Part shown: positions 31,076 through 42,300 of the stretch, in pieces
How positions within the stretch are numbered: position 1 is the stretch's first letter
Layout of the letters: each line of letters begins with the position of its first letter
Source of the DNA: Bacteroidota bacterium
Lineage (GTDB): Bacteria; Bacteroidota; Bacteroidia; Cytophagales; Cyclobacteriaceae
Direction: 5' to 3'
NCBI GenBank assembly: GCA_018267285.1
Contig: JAFDYU010000011.1
Location: 1 to 64,000 of the forward strand
DNA length: 64,000 nt
Position numbers and translations under genes: made by a program
Notes under the pieces: generated by a model
Databases searched by the model: none
What the model was told of the DNA's origin: nothing
Seen by the model: the letters and a program-made list of their open reading frames with translations, nothing else

Positions 31076-31852
31076 ATGAAACCTTTGATTCTGGTTACTA
31101 ACGATGACGGCATCACCTCGCGGGGTATTTTTAATTTAGTAACCGTGATGAAAACATTGGGCGAAGTAATCGTGGTGGCACCCGACAGTCCGCAATCGGG
31201 TATGGGCCATGCGATCACCGTGGGCGACACACTGCGCCTGACCGAGTCGTCTATTTTTGAAGACGTAAAAGCTTTTGAATGCAGCGGCACACCCGCAGAC
31301 TGTGTAAAGATGGCGCGCCATTTTGTATTGAAAGGAAACCGCCAACCAGATGTTGTGGTTAGTGGAATTAATCATGGAAGCAACACGTCAATCAGTGTGC
31401 TTTATTCCGGCACCATGTCTGCCGCCATCGAAGCTGCTATTGAAGGGACTCCTGCCATCGGGTTTTCGCTTTGCGATTACGGCCAGCAGGCCGACTTCTC
31501 TCACACGGCAGAGTATGTAAAAAAAATCACCAGCCAAGTTTTAGAAAAAGGTTTGCCAGGAGGAACCGCCCTGAATGTAAACTTCCCTAAAAAGCAAAGC
31601 CAACCCATACGCGGCATTCGGGTTTGCCGCCAAGCCAATGCCAAGTGGGTAGAAGATTTCGATCAGCGTTTTGACCCCAACGGCAGAAGTTATTTTTGGA
31701 TGACCGGAAAATTTGTAAACTTCGACAAGGGTGAAGACAATGACGAGTGGGCCATAGCCAACAACTATGTTTCGATCGTTCCCTGCCAGTTTGATCTAAC
31801 AGCCTATCAATCTATTCGTGAGTTGAATGAAACGTGGAATATTTTGAAGTAG
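31076..31852 (+). CDS. surE: 5'/3'-nucleotidase SurE
   Basis: 258 residues. The metal-site signature LVTNDDGITSRGI is at the start, followed by VVAPDSPQSGMGHAITV, CSGTPADCVKMA and VVSGINHGSNTSISVLYSGTMSAAIEA. SurE removes phosphate from nucleoside monophosphates in stationary phase. It follows the secreted protein gene by 2 bp. Confidence 0.96.
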   Translation: MKPLILVTNDDGITSRGIFNLVTVMKTLGEVIVVAPDSPQSGMGHAITVGDTLRLTESSIFEDVKAFECSGTPADCVKMARHFVLKGNRQPDVVVSGINHGSNTSISVLYSGTMSAAIEAAIEGTPAIGFSLCDYGQQADFSHTAEYVKKITSQVLEKGLPGGTALNVNFPKKQSQPIRGIRVCRQANAKWVEDFDQRFDPNGRSYFWMTGKFVNFDKGEDNDEWAIANNYVSIVPCQFDLTAYQSIRELNETWNILK

Positions 31853-31999
31853 CAAAACGTTAATGTCTTTAAAAAAGTACAAATATTGCAGTTGATTGCT
31901 ATATCTGTACTGCGATGCTACGAGAATCAGAAACCAGGATCAGCCTGACACAAAACTATAATTTGCGTTAACATCCATATCTAAATCCCGTCAAGGGCT

Positions 32000-34372
32000 T
32001 TACTTCAACACAAACTCAGCCTTATTTACATCCTGCGAATTAGGCCCAACAAAAACTTCAAACGTTCCGGGCTCGGCAACAAAATTCAATTCTGTGTTGT
32101 AAAATGACAGATCGGTAACCGAAAGCTTAAAATCTACCACCCTCGTTTCGCCCGCCTTTATTCTGATTTTTCTAAAAGCCTTGAGCTCTTTCACCGGGCA
32201 CGTGATGGAAGCAACTACATCGCGGATATACAACTGCACAACTTCATCACCATCGCGCTGACTTTCGTTGGTAACTTCAACAGAAACATTCAGCGAATCA
32301 GTAAATGAAATTTCTTTTTTATCTAGTTGCAGGTTGTTATAGGTAAACTTCGAATAGCTCAATCCAAACCCAAACGGGTAAACGGGATCGTTGGAAACAT
32401 CGAGGTAATTAGAACGGAATTTGGTAAACCACTTTCCTTCGGGCAACGGACGCCCTGTGTTTTTGTGCGCGTAATAAATAGGCACTTGCCCTACATTTTG
32501 AGGGAATGTGGTGGTTAGTTTTCCCGATGGGTTCACATCGCCAAACAACACATCGGCAATGGCATCGCCTGCTTCGCTGCCTCCAAACCACACATTTAAA
32601 ATAGCAGGCACGTTTTCGTTTTCCCATCTCAAAGCCAACGGCCGACCGGTAAACAACACCATCACCACAGGTTTGCCTGTTTTCAAGAGCGCTTTCAATA
32701 AATCTTTTTGAGTTTGTGGAATTTCAATATTCGATCGGCTTGAAGATTCGCCACTCATTTCTGCCGACTCGCCCACGGCCGCAATAATTACGTCTGCACC
32801 ACGCGCGATTTTCAAAGCCTCCTCCCGAATTGCTTCGGCAGATCTTTTATCGCGGTGAAGGGTTTTTCCAAACATGGTTGCACGTTCTTCAAAGGCTTCG
32901 TCTTCGTCTAAGTTCGATCCTTTGGCGTACACAATCTGGGCTTTATCGGCCACTGCATGTTGCAAACCTTTCAACAACGAAATAGATTCTGAAAACCGGG
33001 CACCCACGCTCCACGTGCCGGTCATGTTTAGAGTAGCATCGGCAAGCGGACCAATCACAGCGATCGTGCCTTTTTTCTTTATGGGCAATAAATCATTTGT
33101 ATTTTTTAGTAAAACAAAACTTTGTGCCGCAATGGCTCTTGCTTCGCTCCGGTTGGCATCGGAGAAAATTTCTTTTGCACGCGTCCCGTCACAATATCGG
33201 TACGGGTCATCAAATAATCCCAATAGAAATTTTGCCTTTAAAATTCGCCTGCACGCCTGGTCAATTTGTTCAACGGATATTTTTTTCTCGTCTACCGATT
33301 TTTTAAGTGTGGTAAGCATCCCCTCGCCCACCATATCCATATCTACGCCAGCATCAAGTGCTTTGGCCGTTACGGTTTGCAGATCGCCTATGCCGTGGTC
33401 AACCATTTCGTTGATGCCCGTGTAATCGGTAAGCACCAGCCCATTAAAGCCCCATTGTTTGCGCAGCACATCCGAGATCAACCATTTGTTGGCCGTTGCG
33501 GGAATACCGTTGATGTCGTTGAACGATACCATCACGCTGCCTGCGCCTGCATCAACGGCTGCTTTGTACGGTGGAAAATACTCGTTGTACATTTTCACTC
33601 GGCTCATGTCAACGGTATTGTAATCGCGCCCGCCCTCGGCTGCACCATAAAGCGCAAAATGTTTTACACCGGCCATGATGGTGTTGTTGGCCGAGAGGTC
33701 GTTGCCCTGATAACCCCGCACCATTGCAGCGGCAATCTGGGAGCCGAGATACGGGTCTTCACCGCTTCCTTCGGAAACCCTGCCCCAGCGGGCATCGCGG
33801 CAAATATCTACCATGGGCGAGTACGTCCAGTTGATGCCATCGGCACTGGCTTCCTCTGCTCCGATCCGGGCGGTTCGTTCAATCAATTTCATATCCCAAC
33901 TGCAACTTAAGCCCAGCGGAATCGGGAAGATGGTTTCGTAACCGTGAATAACATCCATGCCAAAAAGCAATGGTATTTTCAGTCTGCTTTTTTCAATGGC
34001 AATTTTTTGCATCTCTTTAATTCTCTTCAACGGTTTGATGTTGAAGACGGCTCCTACCTGCCCGGCTTCAATTTTTTTTCCGATGTTGGAATTCTCAGCC
34101 TGCCCGGTAACAAAGTCTCCGGCAGAAGGCAAATTGAGTTGTCCGATTTTCTCTTCTATGGTCATGAGGCTCAGCAGCGAGTCTACACGCGAATCGATAT
34201 CAGATTTTTTTGCTCCTCGGTCTGAGCAAGAGGTGAGAATAAAAAAAGAAATCCATGTTATGCCAAGGATTATTTTTTTACCACAGCGGAGCACAGTGCT
34301 TACAGAGAGTAAACAAACCCTAAATCTCTCCAATCCTGTGCGCACGCTGTGGTAAAAAAAATTAAAAGTCAT
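32000..34372 (-). CDS. GH3 beta-glucosidase, lipoprotein
   Basis: GH3 family: RIARDARWGRVSEGSGEDPYLGS region, KHFALYGAAEGGRDYN, and the nucleophile Asp in GLVLTDYTGINEM; a C-terminal fibronectin-like domain ends the protein. A lipobox is at ISFFILTSCS (Cys49). The annotated start at 34372 lies in a 16-bp inverted repeat with arms at 34273-34288 and 34345-34360, which encodes much of the first 33 residues, so the real start is unclear and may be a GTG in front of the GKKIILG part. It is the last gene of the beta-glucan-type locus and cleaves glucose from short oligosaccharides. Confidence 0.88.
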   Translation of the reverse strand: MTFNFFYHSVRTGLERFRVCLLSVSTVLRCGKKIILGITWISFFILTSCSDRGAKKSDIDSRVDSLLSLMTIEEKIGQLNLPSAGDFVTGQAENSNIGKKIEAGQVGAVFNIKPLKRIKEMQKIAIEKSRLKIPLLFGMDVIHGYETIFPIPLGLSCSWDMKLIERTARIGAEEASADGINWTYSPMVDICRDARWGRVSEGSGEDPYLGSQIAAAMVRGYQGNDLSANNTIMAGVKHFALYGAAEGGRDYNTVDMSRVKMYNEYFPPYKAAVDAGAGSVMVSFNDINGIPATANKWLISDVLRKQWGFNGLVLTDYTGINEMVDHGIGDLQTVTAKALDAGVDMDMVGEGMLTTLKKSVDEKKISVEQIDQACRRILKAKFLLGLFDDPYRYCDGTRAKEIFSDANRSEARAIAAQSFVLLKNTNDLLPIKKKGTIAVIGPLADATLNMTGTWSVGARFSESISLLKGLQHAVADKAQIVYAKGSNLDEDEAFEERATMFGKTLHRDKRSAEAIREEALKIARGADVIIAAVGESAEMSGESSSRSNIEIPQTQKDLLKALLKTGKPVVMVLFTGRPLALRWENENVPAILNVWFGGSEAGDAIADVLFGDVNPSGKLTTTFPQNVGQVPIYYAHKNTGRPLPEGKWFTKFRSNYLDVSNDPVYPFGFGLSYSKFTYNNLQLDKKEISFTDSLNVSVEVTNESQRDGDEVVQLYIRDVVASITCPVKELKAFRKIRIKAGETRVVDFKLSVTDLSFYNTELNFVAEPGTFEVFVGPNSQDVNKAEFVLK
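34273..34360. repeat. Long-armed inverted repeat around the GH3 start
   Basis: TTTTTTTACCACAGCG (34273-34288) and CGCTGTGGTAAAAAAA (34345-34360), a perfect 16-bp inverted repeat with 56 bp between. The inner part has ACAGAGAG-like steps. Such ACCACAG-type interspersed repeats occur in many Bacteroidota genomes. It replaces the expected signal-peptide start of the GH3 gene. Confidence 0.75.
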
Positions 34373-34509
34373 TGTTGTTGTTAATTTTAATGTTACTGAT
34401 TTTTTAAAACCCCAGTTTTAATCTGTGTAATCCGGTTTCGACAAGCTCTCCGAAGGAGTCCTTTGGACAACCTGACAATCCTATTTGTGATTTTCGTACC
34501 ATCCTTTCA

Positions 34510-36498
34510 TCAGTTAAATCCTAATTTTGTTTTTGCGGCCTGTACTTCAGGCGCAGACATAAATAAATTCCAAAGCAACTGAGTTCTGTAGTTTTCGATC
34601 ATCACCACAATCGGCCCCTGATCTATGGCCAAATAAGAAGTGGCCGTCCACCCTTGTGTGATATTAATCGCATCGTAAAATCCGTACTGCCCCCACATGC
34701 GGTCACCAAGTGTATAGTAAAAATATTTGATTGCATTCATCGACTCGGTGGGTGTGTACGGCATCGAAGAAATGGCAGCCGTTGGTGATATCGTTCCATT
34801 GTCGTTGGTGGGCGATTGGGCATCGTAACCCGAAGGATTATCGCTTGCCGTAAGCCCCCAACAACTGTTGCTGTAGCCAACATATTTTTTTGGATTTGCA
34901 GCGCAGTAATCGTGATTGATGAGCGATTGGTTTACATTCTGCGTCCAAAAATTTACGTTGAGGTACGGATCGGTTACGTGTGGATCAAAACCAAGAAAAG
35001 AATACTGCGTAAAAAACAATGGCCCGCCATAGTCATCGCCCAGCGGCAACACGTGGCCATAAAAAGTTTTTCCGTTTTTGATATTTCCGTTATCGGCCCA
35101 GCCTTGTTGATAAACCTCGAGGGGAATGGAATGAGTTGATGAGCCTGCGGCAAGAATATAAGTGATGAGTGTTTCATTGTAACCGCGGATGGGCATGTTC
35201 ATAACCCAATCTTTGTCGGGCGACCAATGCCAATACAACACATTTTGACTGTTTTGCCGAAACCAATCCCACTCTACGGCATTGTATAAATTAGTAATCC
35301 GATTGATCAGATTATTTCCGGTTGTATCTGTTGAAGTTAAATATTGCCGAACCGACAGCAGCCCTTGAATCAAGTACGAAGTTTCTACAAGATCGGCTCC
35401 ATCATCGTTGGTGCTAAAGGGTATCACCTTGCCGGTGGTGCCGTTGATCCAGTGCGGCCATGCGCCATGAAAGCGGCCGGCTGTTTCGAGAAAAGAAATT
35501 ATTTTTTGAAAACGAGCGAGGCCATCGGCACGTGAAAGGTATCCGCGCTGAATGCCCACAATCAATGCCATCAGGCCAAAGCCGCTGCCTCCCGTAGTAA
35601 CCAAATCTCCTGAAGTATCGCGCTCGCGTGCCATGCCGCTGTTGGGTTGTGCGAAGTCGTAGAAATAATTGAATGTCTTTTGTTGAACTAAGTCCAGCAG
35701 TGCCGAATCGGTCAGTGCTGGAAATTTCGATATGGTATCGGCTCTGGTATAAAAGACTTTTGCATAACCGTTAAACACTTCTTCATCGGCCCCTTGTAAT
35801 TCGGGAAGCGCACCAATCGAAAATTTAACAAGGCCTTTAAGTTTTGTCGAAACCGATAACGTGACAATTTTATTATCGTCACTAATATTTAATTGCAATG
35901 CAACTGTATTTGATCCAACTAAAAAAAATTGTGAAGCCAACGAGGCCTGTGTATTTAAGGCGTTTGAAAATGTGAATTCAAACGTAGGGTTTAAGGAGAT
36001 GTTTGTGATTTGATTTTGATGTGTTACATCTACTTGATCAATTTTAAAAGAGGTCAACAGCAAAGTAGCCGGAACTGTGGTGAAGGAAATTACTACTCCT
36101 GGAAAATTTTCATTGCTTTTGCCCTTTAATGTACTACCGATAGAAAGTTGATATTCTTTATTGTTTTGAAGTGAAGCAGTTGGACTCAGTGAGACAGTTT
36201 TGAAATTATTAAAAAAACTAATTTTAAAGGATACGCTACTTTTATCTTGTGATAGGCCAATTGCCGAAGCAGTGACTGAAGTATCCAGTGGTGCAGAAAA
36301 ATCTAGCACAATCGACTGATCGGTTGGCACTTTTAAAGTAGCTTCTGTAAGATTTAATATCTGTGTCCCTACACTCACTTGAAATAATTGTAATCTATTT
36401 GATGATGGTTGAGGGTCGTTTTTTTTAGCGCATGTACTTAACAATAAAAAACAAATAATACCTATCGATATCGGGCTTGCTTTTCTGTAAAAATTCAT
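34510..36498 (-). CDS. Glucoamylase-like (PF10091, GH144-type) lipoprotein
   Basis: 662 residues with a lipobox (LLLSTCAKK), two Big_5/SbsA-like Ig domains (about 35-245) and a glucoamylase-like (alpha/alpha)6 catalytic domain (about 260-662): GGSGFGLMALIVGIQRGYLSR, WPHWINGTTGKVIPFSTNDDGADLVETSYLIQGLL, YNETLITYILAAGSSTHSIP, CWGLTASDNPSGYDAQSP and YLAIDQGPIVVMIENYRTQLLW. Such proteins belong with GH144 endo-beta-1,2-glucanases. It is the paralogue of the enzyme at 48100-49458. A hairpin 9 bp upstream (36507-36538) may limit its expression. Confidence 0.8.
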   Translation of the reverse strand: MNFYRKASPISIGIICFLLLSTCAKKNDPQPSSNRLQLFQVSVGTQILNLTEATLKVPTDQSIVLDFSAPLDTSVTASAIGLSQDKSSVSFKISFFNNFKTVSLSPTASLQNNKEYQLSIGSTLKGKSNENFPGVVISFTTVPATLLLTSFKIDQVDVTHQNQITNISLNPTFEFTFSNALNTQASLASQFFLVGSNTVALQLNISDDNKIVTLSVSTKLKGLVKFSIGALPELQGADEEVFNGYAKVFYTRADTISKFPALTDSALLDLVQQKTFNYFYDFAQPNSGMARERDTSGDLVTTGGSGFGLMALIVGIQRGYLSRADGLARFQKIISFLETAGRFHGAWPHWINGTTGKVIPFSTNDDGADLVETSYLIQGLLSVRQYLTSTDTTGNNLINRITNLYNAVEWDWFRQNSQNVLYWHWSPDKDWVMNMPIRGYNETLITYILAAGSSTHSIPLEVYQQGWADNGNIKNGKTFYGHVLPLGDDYGGPLFFTQYSFLGFDPHVTDPYLNVNFWTQNVNQSLINHDYCAANPKKYVGYSNSCWGLTASDNPSGYDAQSPTNDNGTISPTAAISSMPYTPTESMNAIKYFYYTLGDRMWGQYGFYDAINITQGWTATSYLAIDQGPIVVMIENYRTQLLWNLFMSAPEVQAAKTKLGFN

Positions 36499-36506
36499 AA
36501 AAGAGA

Positions 36507-36538
36507 AGAAAGGCTTCCCTCTAGAGGGAAACCTTTCT
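36507..36538 (-). terminator. Stem-loop just upstream of the GH144 gene
   Basis: AGAAAGG-c-TTCCCTCT / AGAGGGAA-a-CCTTTCT: 15 pairs with one mismatch, centred on TCTAGA. It lies between the LamG gene stop (36570) and the GH144 start (36498), with CTTCTCTTTT after it on the minus strand. It may terminate partly or stabilise the upstream mRNA, giving more SusCD than enzyme. Confidence 0.5.
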
Positions 36539-36569
36539 TTAAAAAATTAATTTTTGAAATGACTATGGG

Positions 36570-37850
36570 TTATTGGTTTTCAGAATTATACATCAAAGTC
36601 ACTTCATCTTGTGATAATGCTTTGTGGAAGATGCGAACATCATCCAGCAAGCCTTTGAAGTGATTGGATGTTACATCTGAATAAGTAGCCCAGGGGAAGG
36701 TAACACCATCGCCCGTAGCTCGGTCGCAATAAAAACCAAAGGCAAGTTTAGATGAAGCACTAACAGCCGTTGTGTTTAGCGTGAGCCCGGTAACAGTTGT
36801 TTTATCATCTCCAGCTGGCCAGTTATTGAAGTTTTGAGTCTTCATCAGGGTGCCGTTCATATAAATTGAACCAACTTTTGTTGAACTATTGTAGGTACAA
36901 ATGATATTAACCCATTTGTTATTTATCACGGCAGGAAGCCCACCGGATGCAGAAAGGTCTTTGGAGTACGTCCAACCTTGCCAGCCAAGATTTCCTGTAC
37001 AATCCATCCACAAGTCTTCGCCTCCAGAATTTGCCGATGCGCTTGATCCAAACTTGTATTGTGCCGCCATTTTACCATCTTTTAGCATGTTGCTAAATTC
37101 CCATTCAAACCCATCAAAACCGCCAAGCCCCATTACAAAATGACCTATTGTATCGCTGGCAGATGTTATATTGTAAGAAAGCTTTGCCCAAAAACTTAAG
37201 GTAAAATCATTTGTATTTATTAATGACGAACCATTGGGGACTTCAACAATTGTTGTAGTTCCATTGAACGAAGCTGCTTGGCCTGCGGATGTGTTACGGC
37301 CGGCCGCATACGTTAAATCAACCACATCGGATGCGCCCGGGTTGTAGTTTGTTCCAGAGCCAGCGTCATCAATAGTACTGCTTTCAAAACCCCAGTGTGC
37401 AATTTGTCCATCGGGAACAAAAAAACCGGCTGTGGTAAACGTGCGCGAAACTGCTGTTAAAAATTTTCCACCGGAAGATTTAAGCGTTGCTGCCAAATTT
37501 AAATCAAATAAGGCACCTGAGTTTAGGTCTGCATTTGGTGTGATTGTAACAGTTGAGCCGGAAACTTGAATGGTACTTGCAACGGCAGCCTGATCGTAAT
37601 CGCGAACCAATGTTATAGCACTCGTTGCAGATGTCTCATCGACAGACGTGCTAAACGTAGCAATAATTGAAGCAACTACGGGCACACCGGTTGCGCTGGT
37701 TGCCCCGTTAAGATCGATTGTGCCTACTTTTAAACTTACTAACGTAAGAGCCGGAGGCGTATCACTTTTACTGCAACTTTGCACTAAAACAATAGCGGCA
37801 ACCGCACAGATCGTCACCACTACGCTCATCATCCATTTTATTTTTTTCAT
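36570..37850 (-). CDS. LamG/concanavalin-like lipoprotein, surface glycan-binding candidate
   Basis: 426 residues: lipobox (AIVLVQSCSKS), one Big_5-like Ig domain (about 35-135, with VVASIIATFSTSVDETSATSAITLVRD) and a LamG/jelly-roll domain (about 145-426, with HWGFESSTIDDAG...FTLSFWAKLSYNI...LLDDVRIFHKALSQDEV). It lies between susD and the glucanase gene, the place where SusE/F-like binding proteins are found, so it probably binds the glycan outside the cell. Confidence 0.8.
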   Translation of the reverse strand: MKKIKWMMSVVVTICAVAAIVLVQSCSKSDTPPALTLVSLKVGTIDLNGATSATGVPVVASIIATFSTSVDETSATSAITLVRDYDQAAVASTIQVSGSTVTITPNADLNSGALFDLNLAATLKSSGGKFLTAVSRTFTTAGFFVPDGQIAHWGFESSTIDDAGSGTNYNPGASDVVDLTYAAGRNTSAGQAASFNGTTTIVEVPNGSSLINTNDFTLSFWAKLSYNITSASDTIGHFVMGLGGFDGFEWEFSNMLKDGKMAAQYKFGSSASANSGGEDLWMDCTGNLGWQGWTYSKDLSASGGLPAVINNKWVNIICTYNSSTKVGSIYMNGTLMKTQNFNNWPAGDDKTTVTGLTLNTTAVSASSKLAFGFYCDRATGDGVTFPWATYSDVTSNHFKGLLDDVRIFHKALSQDEVTLMYNSENQ

Positions 37851-37902
37851 AATTGTTTTGGTTTTTAGATTGTATAATTTATTTTAAGTGTGCTCATTTT
37901 TT

Positions 37903-39387
37903 TCACCATCCGGGGTTTTGTATCAAACTACCCTTACTAATGTCGATCTGAGTTTGAGGTATGGGAAGCAGTTCGTGCTTGCCCGGTACAAAGCCAAGAG
38001 GACCTAAAATCGTTGCGGCATTTCCGGTTCGCACCAAATCCCAAAAACGATGCCCCTCCAAGGCAAGTTCGTGTCTTCTCTCATTAAGTATCGCTGCACG
38101 AAGTGTATTCATATCGGTAGAGGTTACATCGGGTAAAATTGAATTGCTCCCTCCTCTCGCTCGTGCTCTGACTTGGTTGAGGTAAGTAAGTGCTTGTGAT
38201 GCCTGCCCGGATTCATTTAAGGATTCTGCCGCAATTAGCAACACGTCTGCATATCGAATCAATCTTTTATGATATCCCCATTCGGTAGTTGTTGAAATAC
38301 CCGGTACCCATATTTTTTGACTGTAGCATTCTATCTCAATCAAGTTATTATTGCCGTCATAAATTTGATCCGGGGTTGTGTTATCTCCCAACGTAGTAAC
38401 ACCATCTAAAACTTCCCCCAAAAAAATTATGGTTGCATCCATTCTGGGATCGTTGGGCTCAAAGGAGTCTCTCAGGTCAATAGTCGGCCTGTTGAAACCC
38501 CATCCCCGATTAGGTGATCCTCGAATACCTTGTGTATTGGCATACTGACTGCCACCGGCATTTGTATCCTCCACCGGCAACGCGCCAATTTCAAAAATAG
38601 ACTCCGGGCCATAATACCCATTTTGTCCATTCGCATCATTAAAGTCCGGCTCGAGAGAATATTGACCTGAATTAATCACTTCTAAAGCGTAACTGCTTGC
38701 GTTAGCGTAATCGTGTTTAAATAAATACACCTTGGCGAGCAGAGCCTTGGCTGCTCCTTTCGTAGCACGACCGTAATCAGTCTGTGAATACGAACTTTTT
38801 TCAGGTAGGCCTTGAATTGCAGTTGTTAAATCCGAGATAATTAATGAATAAATATCATCAGCAGTAGATTGTTTCAGATCTAAAGGTGCTGGCTCCGCTG
38901 TAACCATAGGTACATTGCCCCAGGCACGAACTAAATCAAAATAAAATAAAGCTCTTAAAAAAGAAGCCTCTGCCAGGTATTGTGCCTTGAGATTGGCATC
39001 CATCGAAATTTTAGGAACGTAGTTAATCACAACATTGGTTGCGCGGACAGATTGATACAGTGAACTCCACCAACGATCAAGCCCATCTTGCGTAGTATTC
39101 ATGGTAAAATTATCGTATGGGCCAACAGTGGGTAACTGATCAGCCGGATTGCTTCCTTTCCTTGCATCATCGGACATAATGTCAAGCAAGGGGTACCCAC
39201 CTGAGTTGTAGTACCAATTACGCATGGTGGCATAGGCAGCGTTGGTTACCAGTAGGGCATCGTTGGCAGTGGTTGGGAACGATGCCTGTGTTAAACTACC
39301 CTGGGGGTTTTTATCTAAAAAACTCTGGCACCCACTCAGTATGATTATGGTTATTAGAAGTACTGATTTTTTAATATCAACTTTCAT
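37903..39387 (-). CDS. susD: SusD/RagB-type nutrient-binding lipoprotein
   Basis: 494 residues with a lipobox (IIILSGCQSF), the N-terminal TPR-like helices and the C-terminal RagB/SusD block (KRLIRYADVLLIAAESLNESGQASQALTYLNQVRARA and NERRHELALEGHRFWDLVRTG). SusD caps the SusC channel at the cell surface. It begins 10 bp after susC. Confidence 0.94.
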   Translation of the reverse strand: MKVDIKKSVLLITIIILSGCQSFLDKNPQGSLTQASFPTTANDALLVTNAAYATMRNWYYNSGGYPLLDIMSDDARKGSNPADQLPTVGPYDNFTMNTTQDGLDRWWSSLYQSVRATNVVINYVPKISMDANLKAQYLAEASFLRALFYFDLVRAWGNVPMVTAEPAPLDLKQSTADDIYSLIISDLTTAIQGLPEKSSYSQTDYGRATKGAAKALLAKVYLFKHDYANASSYALEVINSGQYSLEPDFNDANGQNGYYGPESIFEIGALPVEDTNAGGSQYANTQGIRGSPNRGWGFNRPTIDLRDSFEPNDPRMDATIIFLGEVLDGVTTLGDNTTPDQIYDGNNNLIEIECYSQKIWVPGISTTTEWGYHKRLIRYADVLLIAAESLNESGQASQALTYLNQVRARARGGSNSILPDVTSTDMNTLRAAILNERRHELALEGHRFWDLVRTGNAATILGPLGFVPGKHELLPIPQTQIDISKGSLIQNPGW

Positions 39388-39397
39388 ATATAGTTTT

Positions 39398-42300
39398 TTA
39401 AAAAGTGATATTTAGGCCTGTTGAATATATTTTCTGCAACGGATAAGTTCCTCCGTCAATATTATTGGATAACACATCGCTGCTTCCAAAGTCGGGAGAG
39501 TATCCAGTAAATTTCGAAATCGTAAAAAGGTTAGTACCCCGCACATAAAGCTTTACTTGTTTCAAATGGATTCGATCGGTAACTGTTTTAGGTAGCGAGT
39601 AAGCTAAGGTTATACTCCTTAGCCTCATGTATGACGCGCTTTGAATAAATCGGTCGGAAACAGAAAAGTTATACCCTCCGAATGACGGTCGGGGTTCTGT
39701 GTTTGATGTGCCCTCTCCATGCCAATAATTGATAACGTGTTTTTCGAAATTATAGGGATCAGGCCGCACTACTTCTTTGGCATTGAATATCACATTACCT
39801 CGCTGCCCTTGAAAATCAACTTGTAAATCAAAATTTTTATATCCTAACGAAAAATTAAATCCGTAGACGAGTGTTGGAATGGGTGACCCCATAGCTACAC
39901 GGTCGTTTGCATCAATTTTTCCATCTTTGTTTGCATCTACAAAACGTAAATCACCTACACCTGCGTTGGAGTCGTGCGGGTACGAAGCGAGTTCGGCAGC
40001 ATTTTGAAAAATACCATTGGTCTTATACCCATAAAATTCACCAATGGGCATTCCCTTTCTACTTAACGTTACAGGTCGTCCGTCATTAATATATCCTCCT
40101 ACTAAAGTAGAATCAATCCCCTTATTGCCTCCCACGGTAAGCACTTCATTATGAAGTGTATTTCCAAGAAATGCAACACGATACCTGAGGCCTTGAAAAG
40201 TATCTTGCCACGCTACATTAAACTCTAAACCACGATTAAGAATGGAGCCCGCATTGTAAGTAATTGTTGCCCCACTTCCATTACCGAAATAGCCTGCAGG
40301 TCTCAGTCCTACCAAAATATCATTTGTTTGTCGTCTGAAATAATCGAATTCGCCTGTCAATTTGTTATTGAAGAATCCTATTTCCAACCCGATATCGGTT
40401 TGATAAGTCGTTTCCCATTTTAAATTGGGGTTACCACTCACGCCAAATGTTGCGCCCGTATTAATCGAATTCGATGGTCCGAATACGGGGCTCGTTGATG
40501 CATTGGAGGCAACAACCGAATACTGTTGGAGGTAATCAATTTTTTCATTTCCAATAACTCCCCAACTTCCTCTGAGTTTGAGATTGCTCAGCGATTTGAT
40601 GTTTTGCATAAATTGTTCATTGATCACATTCCATCCGATTGCAGCTGAAGGGAAATTTGAAAACCTGTTGGAGGGTGCAAACTTAGAAGACCCATCTCTT
40701 CGAAACGAAATCGTAGCCAAGTAACGATCCTTAAAAGTATAATTAGCCCTAAACAAATAAGAAAGCATGGAATAATATCCGCCCGCGTTAACCCCGTTAT
40801 CCAGATTGCCTAGATTATTAATTGGCGGACTGGTTGTTTGATTATAGAAGTAGCTTGGGTTGTTCAAATATCTGAGGTCGGGCGAGTTTCGGATCAAGTT
40901 GCTCCCTTGAATGTTAATGTATTCATTGGATGTCTGTTGCATCGTGTATCCTCCCAATATATTCAAACGATGATCTCCCAACGACTTATTGTATGTGATG
41001 GTATTTTCCCATAGCCATGTGGATGCATCTGACGAACCTTTGGATAAATCGCTGAATAGATTTTGCTGTTGCGAGGCCGTGCCGTCAGCATAATACACTT
41101 TATAGGCCGGGGTAAAATCTGTTGATTTTGTGTACGAGAGGTCAACGCCAAAACTTGAGTGAAAAATAAAGTCTTTCAGAAACGATACATCTGTAAACAC
41201 ATTGCCCACTAATCGAATGCCTTTATTAAAACTATTGGAGTAGGCTAACGAAGCCAACGGGTTTCCAACATTTCGAACGGCTGCAAAGGTGCTGCTGTCC
41301 GGATAGTAAGGGAAAGCCGTAGGCTGCGCTCGGTAAGCCTGCGAAACTACATCGGGCGCATTTTGCTGAGAGAAGGGTGTGAGAGTTACATTGTTTCCTA
41401 CTTTTATATTCTTTGAAAGATTGTAGGTATTATTAAACTTCAAGGTTAACCGCTGGTAATTCGATTTAGGAATAATGCCTTCTTGTTTGTAATAACTAAC
41501 CCCAAAATAGTATTGAGACTTGGTTGAAGAACCTGAAATTGAAATTTGATGAGTCTGCATCGGAGCTGTCTGAAAAATCAGGCTCTGCCAGTTGGTGTTC
41601 GAAACTAAATCAATGTTATTGAATGTGCCCGGTAAAATTTTATTATACACCGTTGCAAACTCTCGGCCATTCAACATATCAATTTGTTTGTTTACTTGCT
41701 GAATGCTCAATTCAGAACTCAATGTAATGGAAGGTTTTTCCTGTCCTGGTTTACCTTGCTTGGTCGTTACAATAATAACCCCATTCGCACCCCTCGACCC
41801 ATAAATAGCTGTGGCGGATGCATCTTTTAAAACTTCAATAGACTGGATGTCACCCGGGTTCAAAAAAGAAATATCATCAAGAATCAATCCGTCAACAACA
41901 AAAATCGGTGAAGCATTGTTAAACGTACCTACTCCCCTAACACGTACTATTGGAGTTGCACCGGGTGCCCCTGATGAATTAAAAACTTGAAGTCCTGCAA
42001 CTTTACCTTGTAGTGATTGTACTGCACTGAAAGAAGGAATTTTTGTTATGTCTGATTCTTTAACGCTTGATATTGCACCCGTTAAATCGCTCTTCTTCTG
42101 TACACCATAACCAACCACCACCACTTCTTGCAGGCTGGCTGCTTCGGTTTCAAGTGCTATGGTAAAAGTAGTTTGACCACCAATGGTTATCGTCTGTGTT
42201 TTATACCCGACAAACGAAACGAGCAATGCCTGATCGGAAGCCTGAATGGAGAGTTGAAAGTTCCCTTCGGCATCGGTGGTTGTGCCGCGCGTAGTACCCT

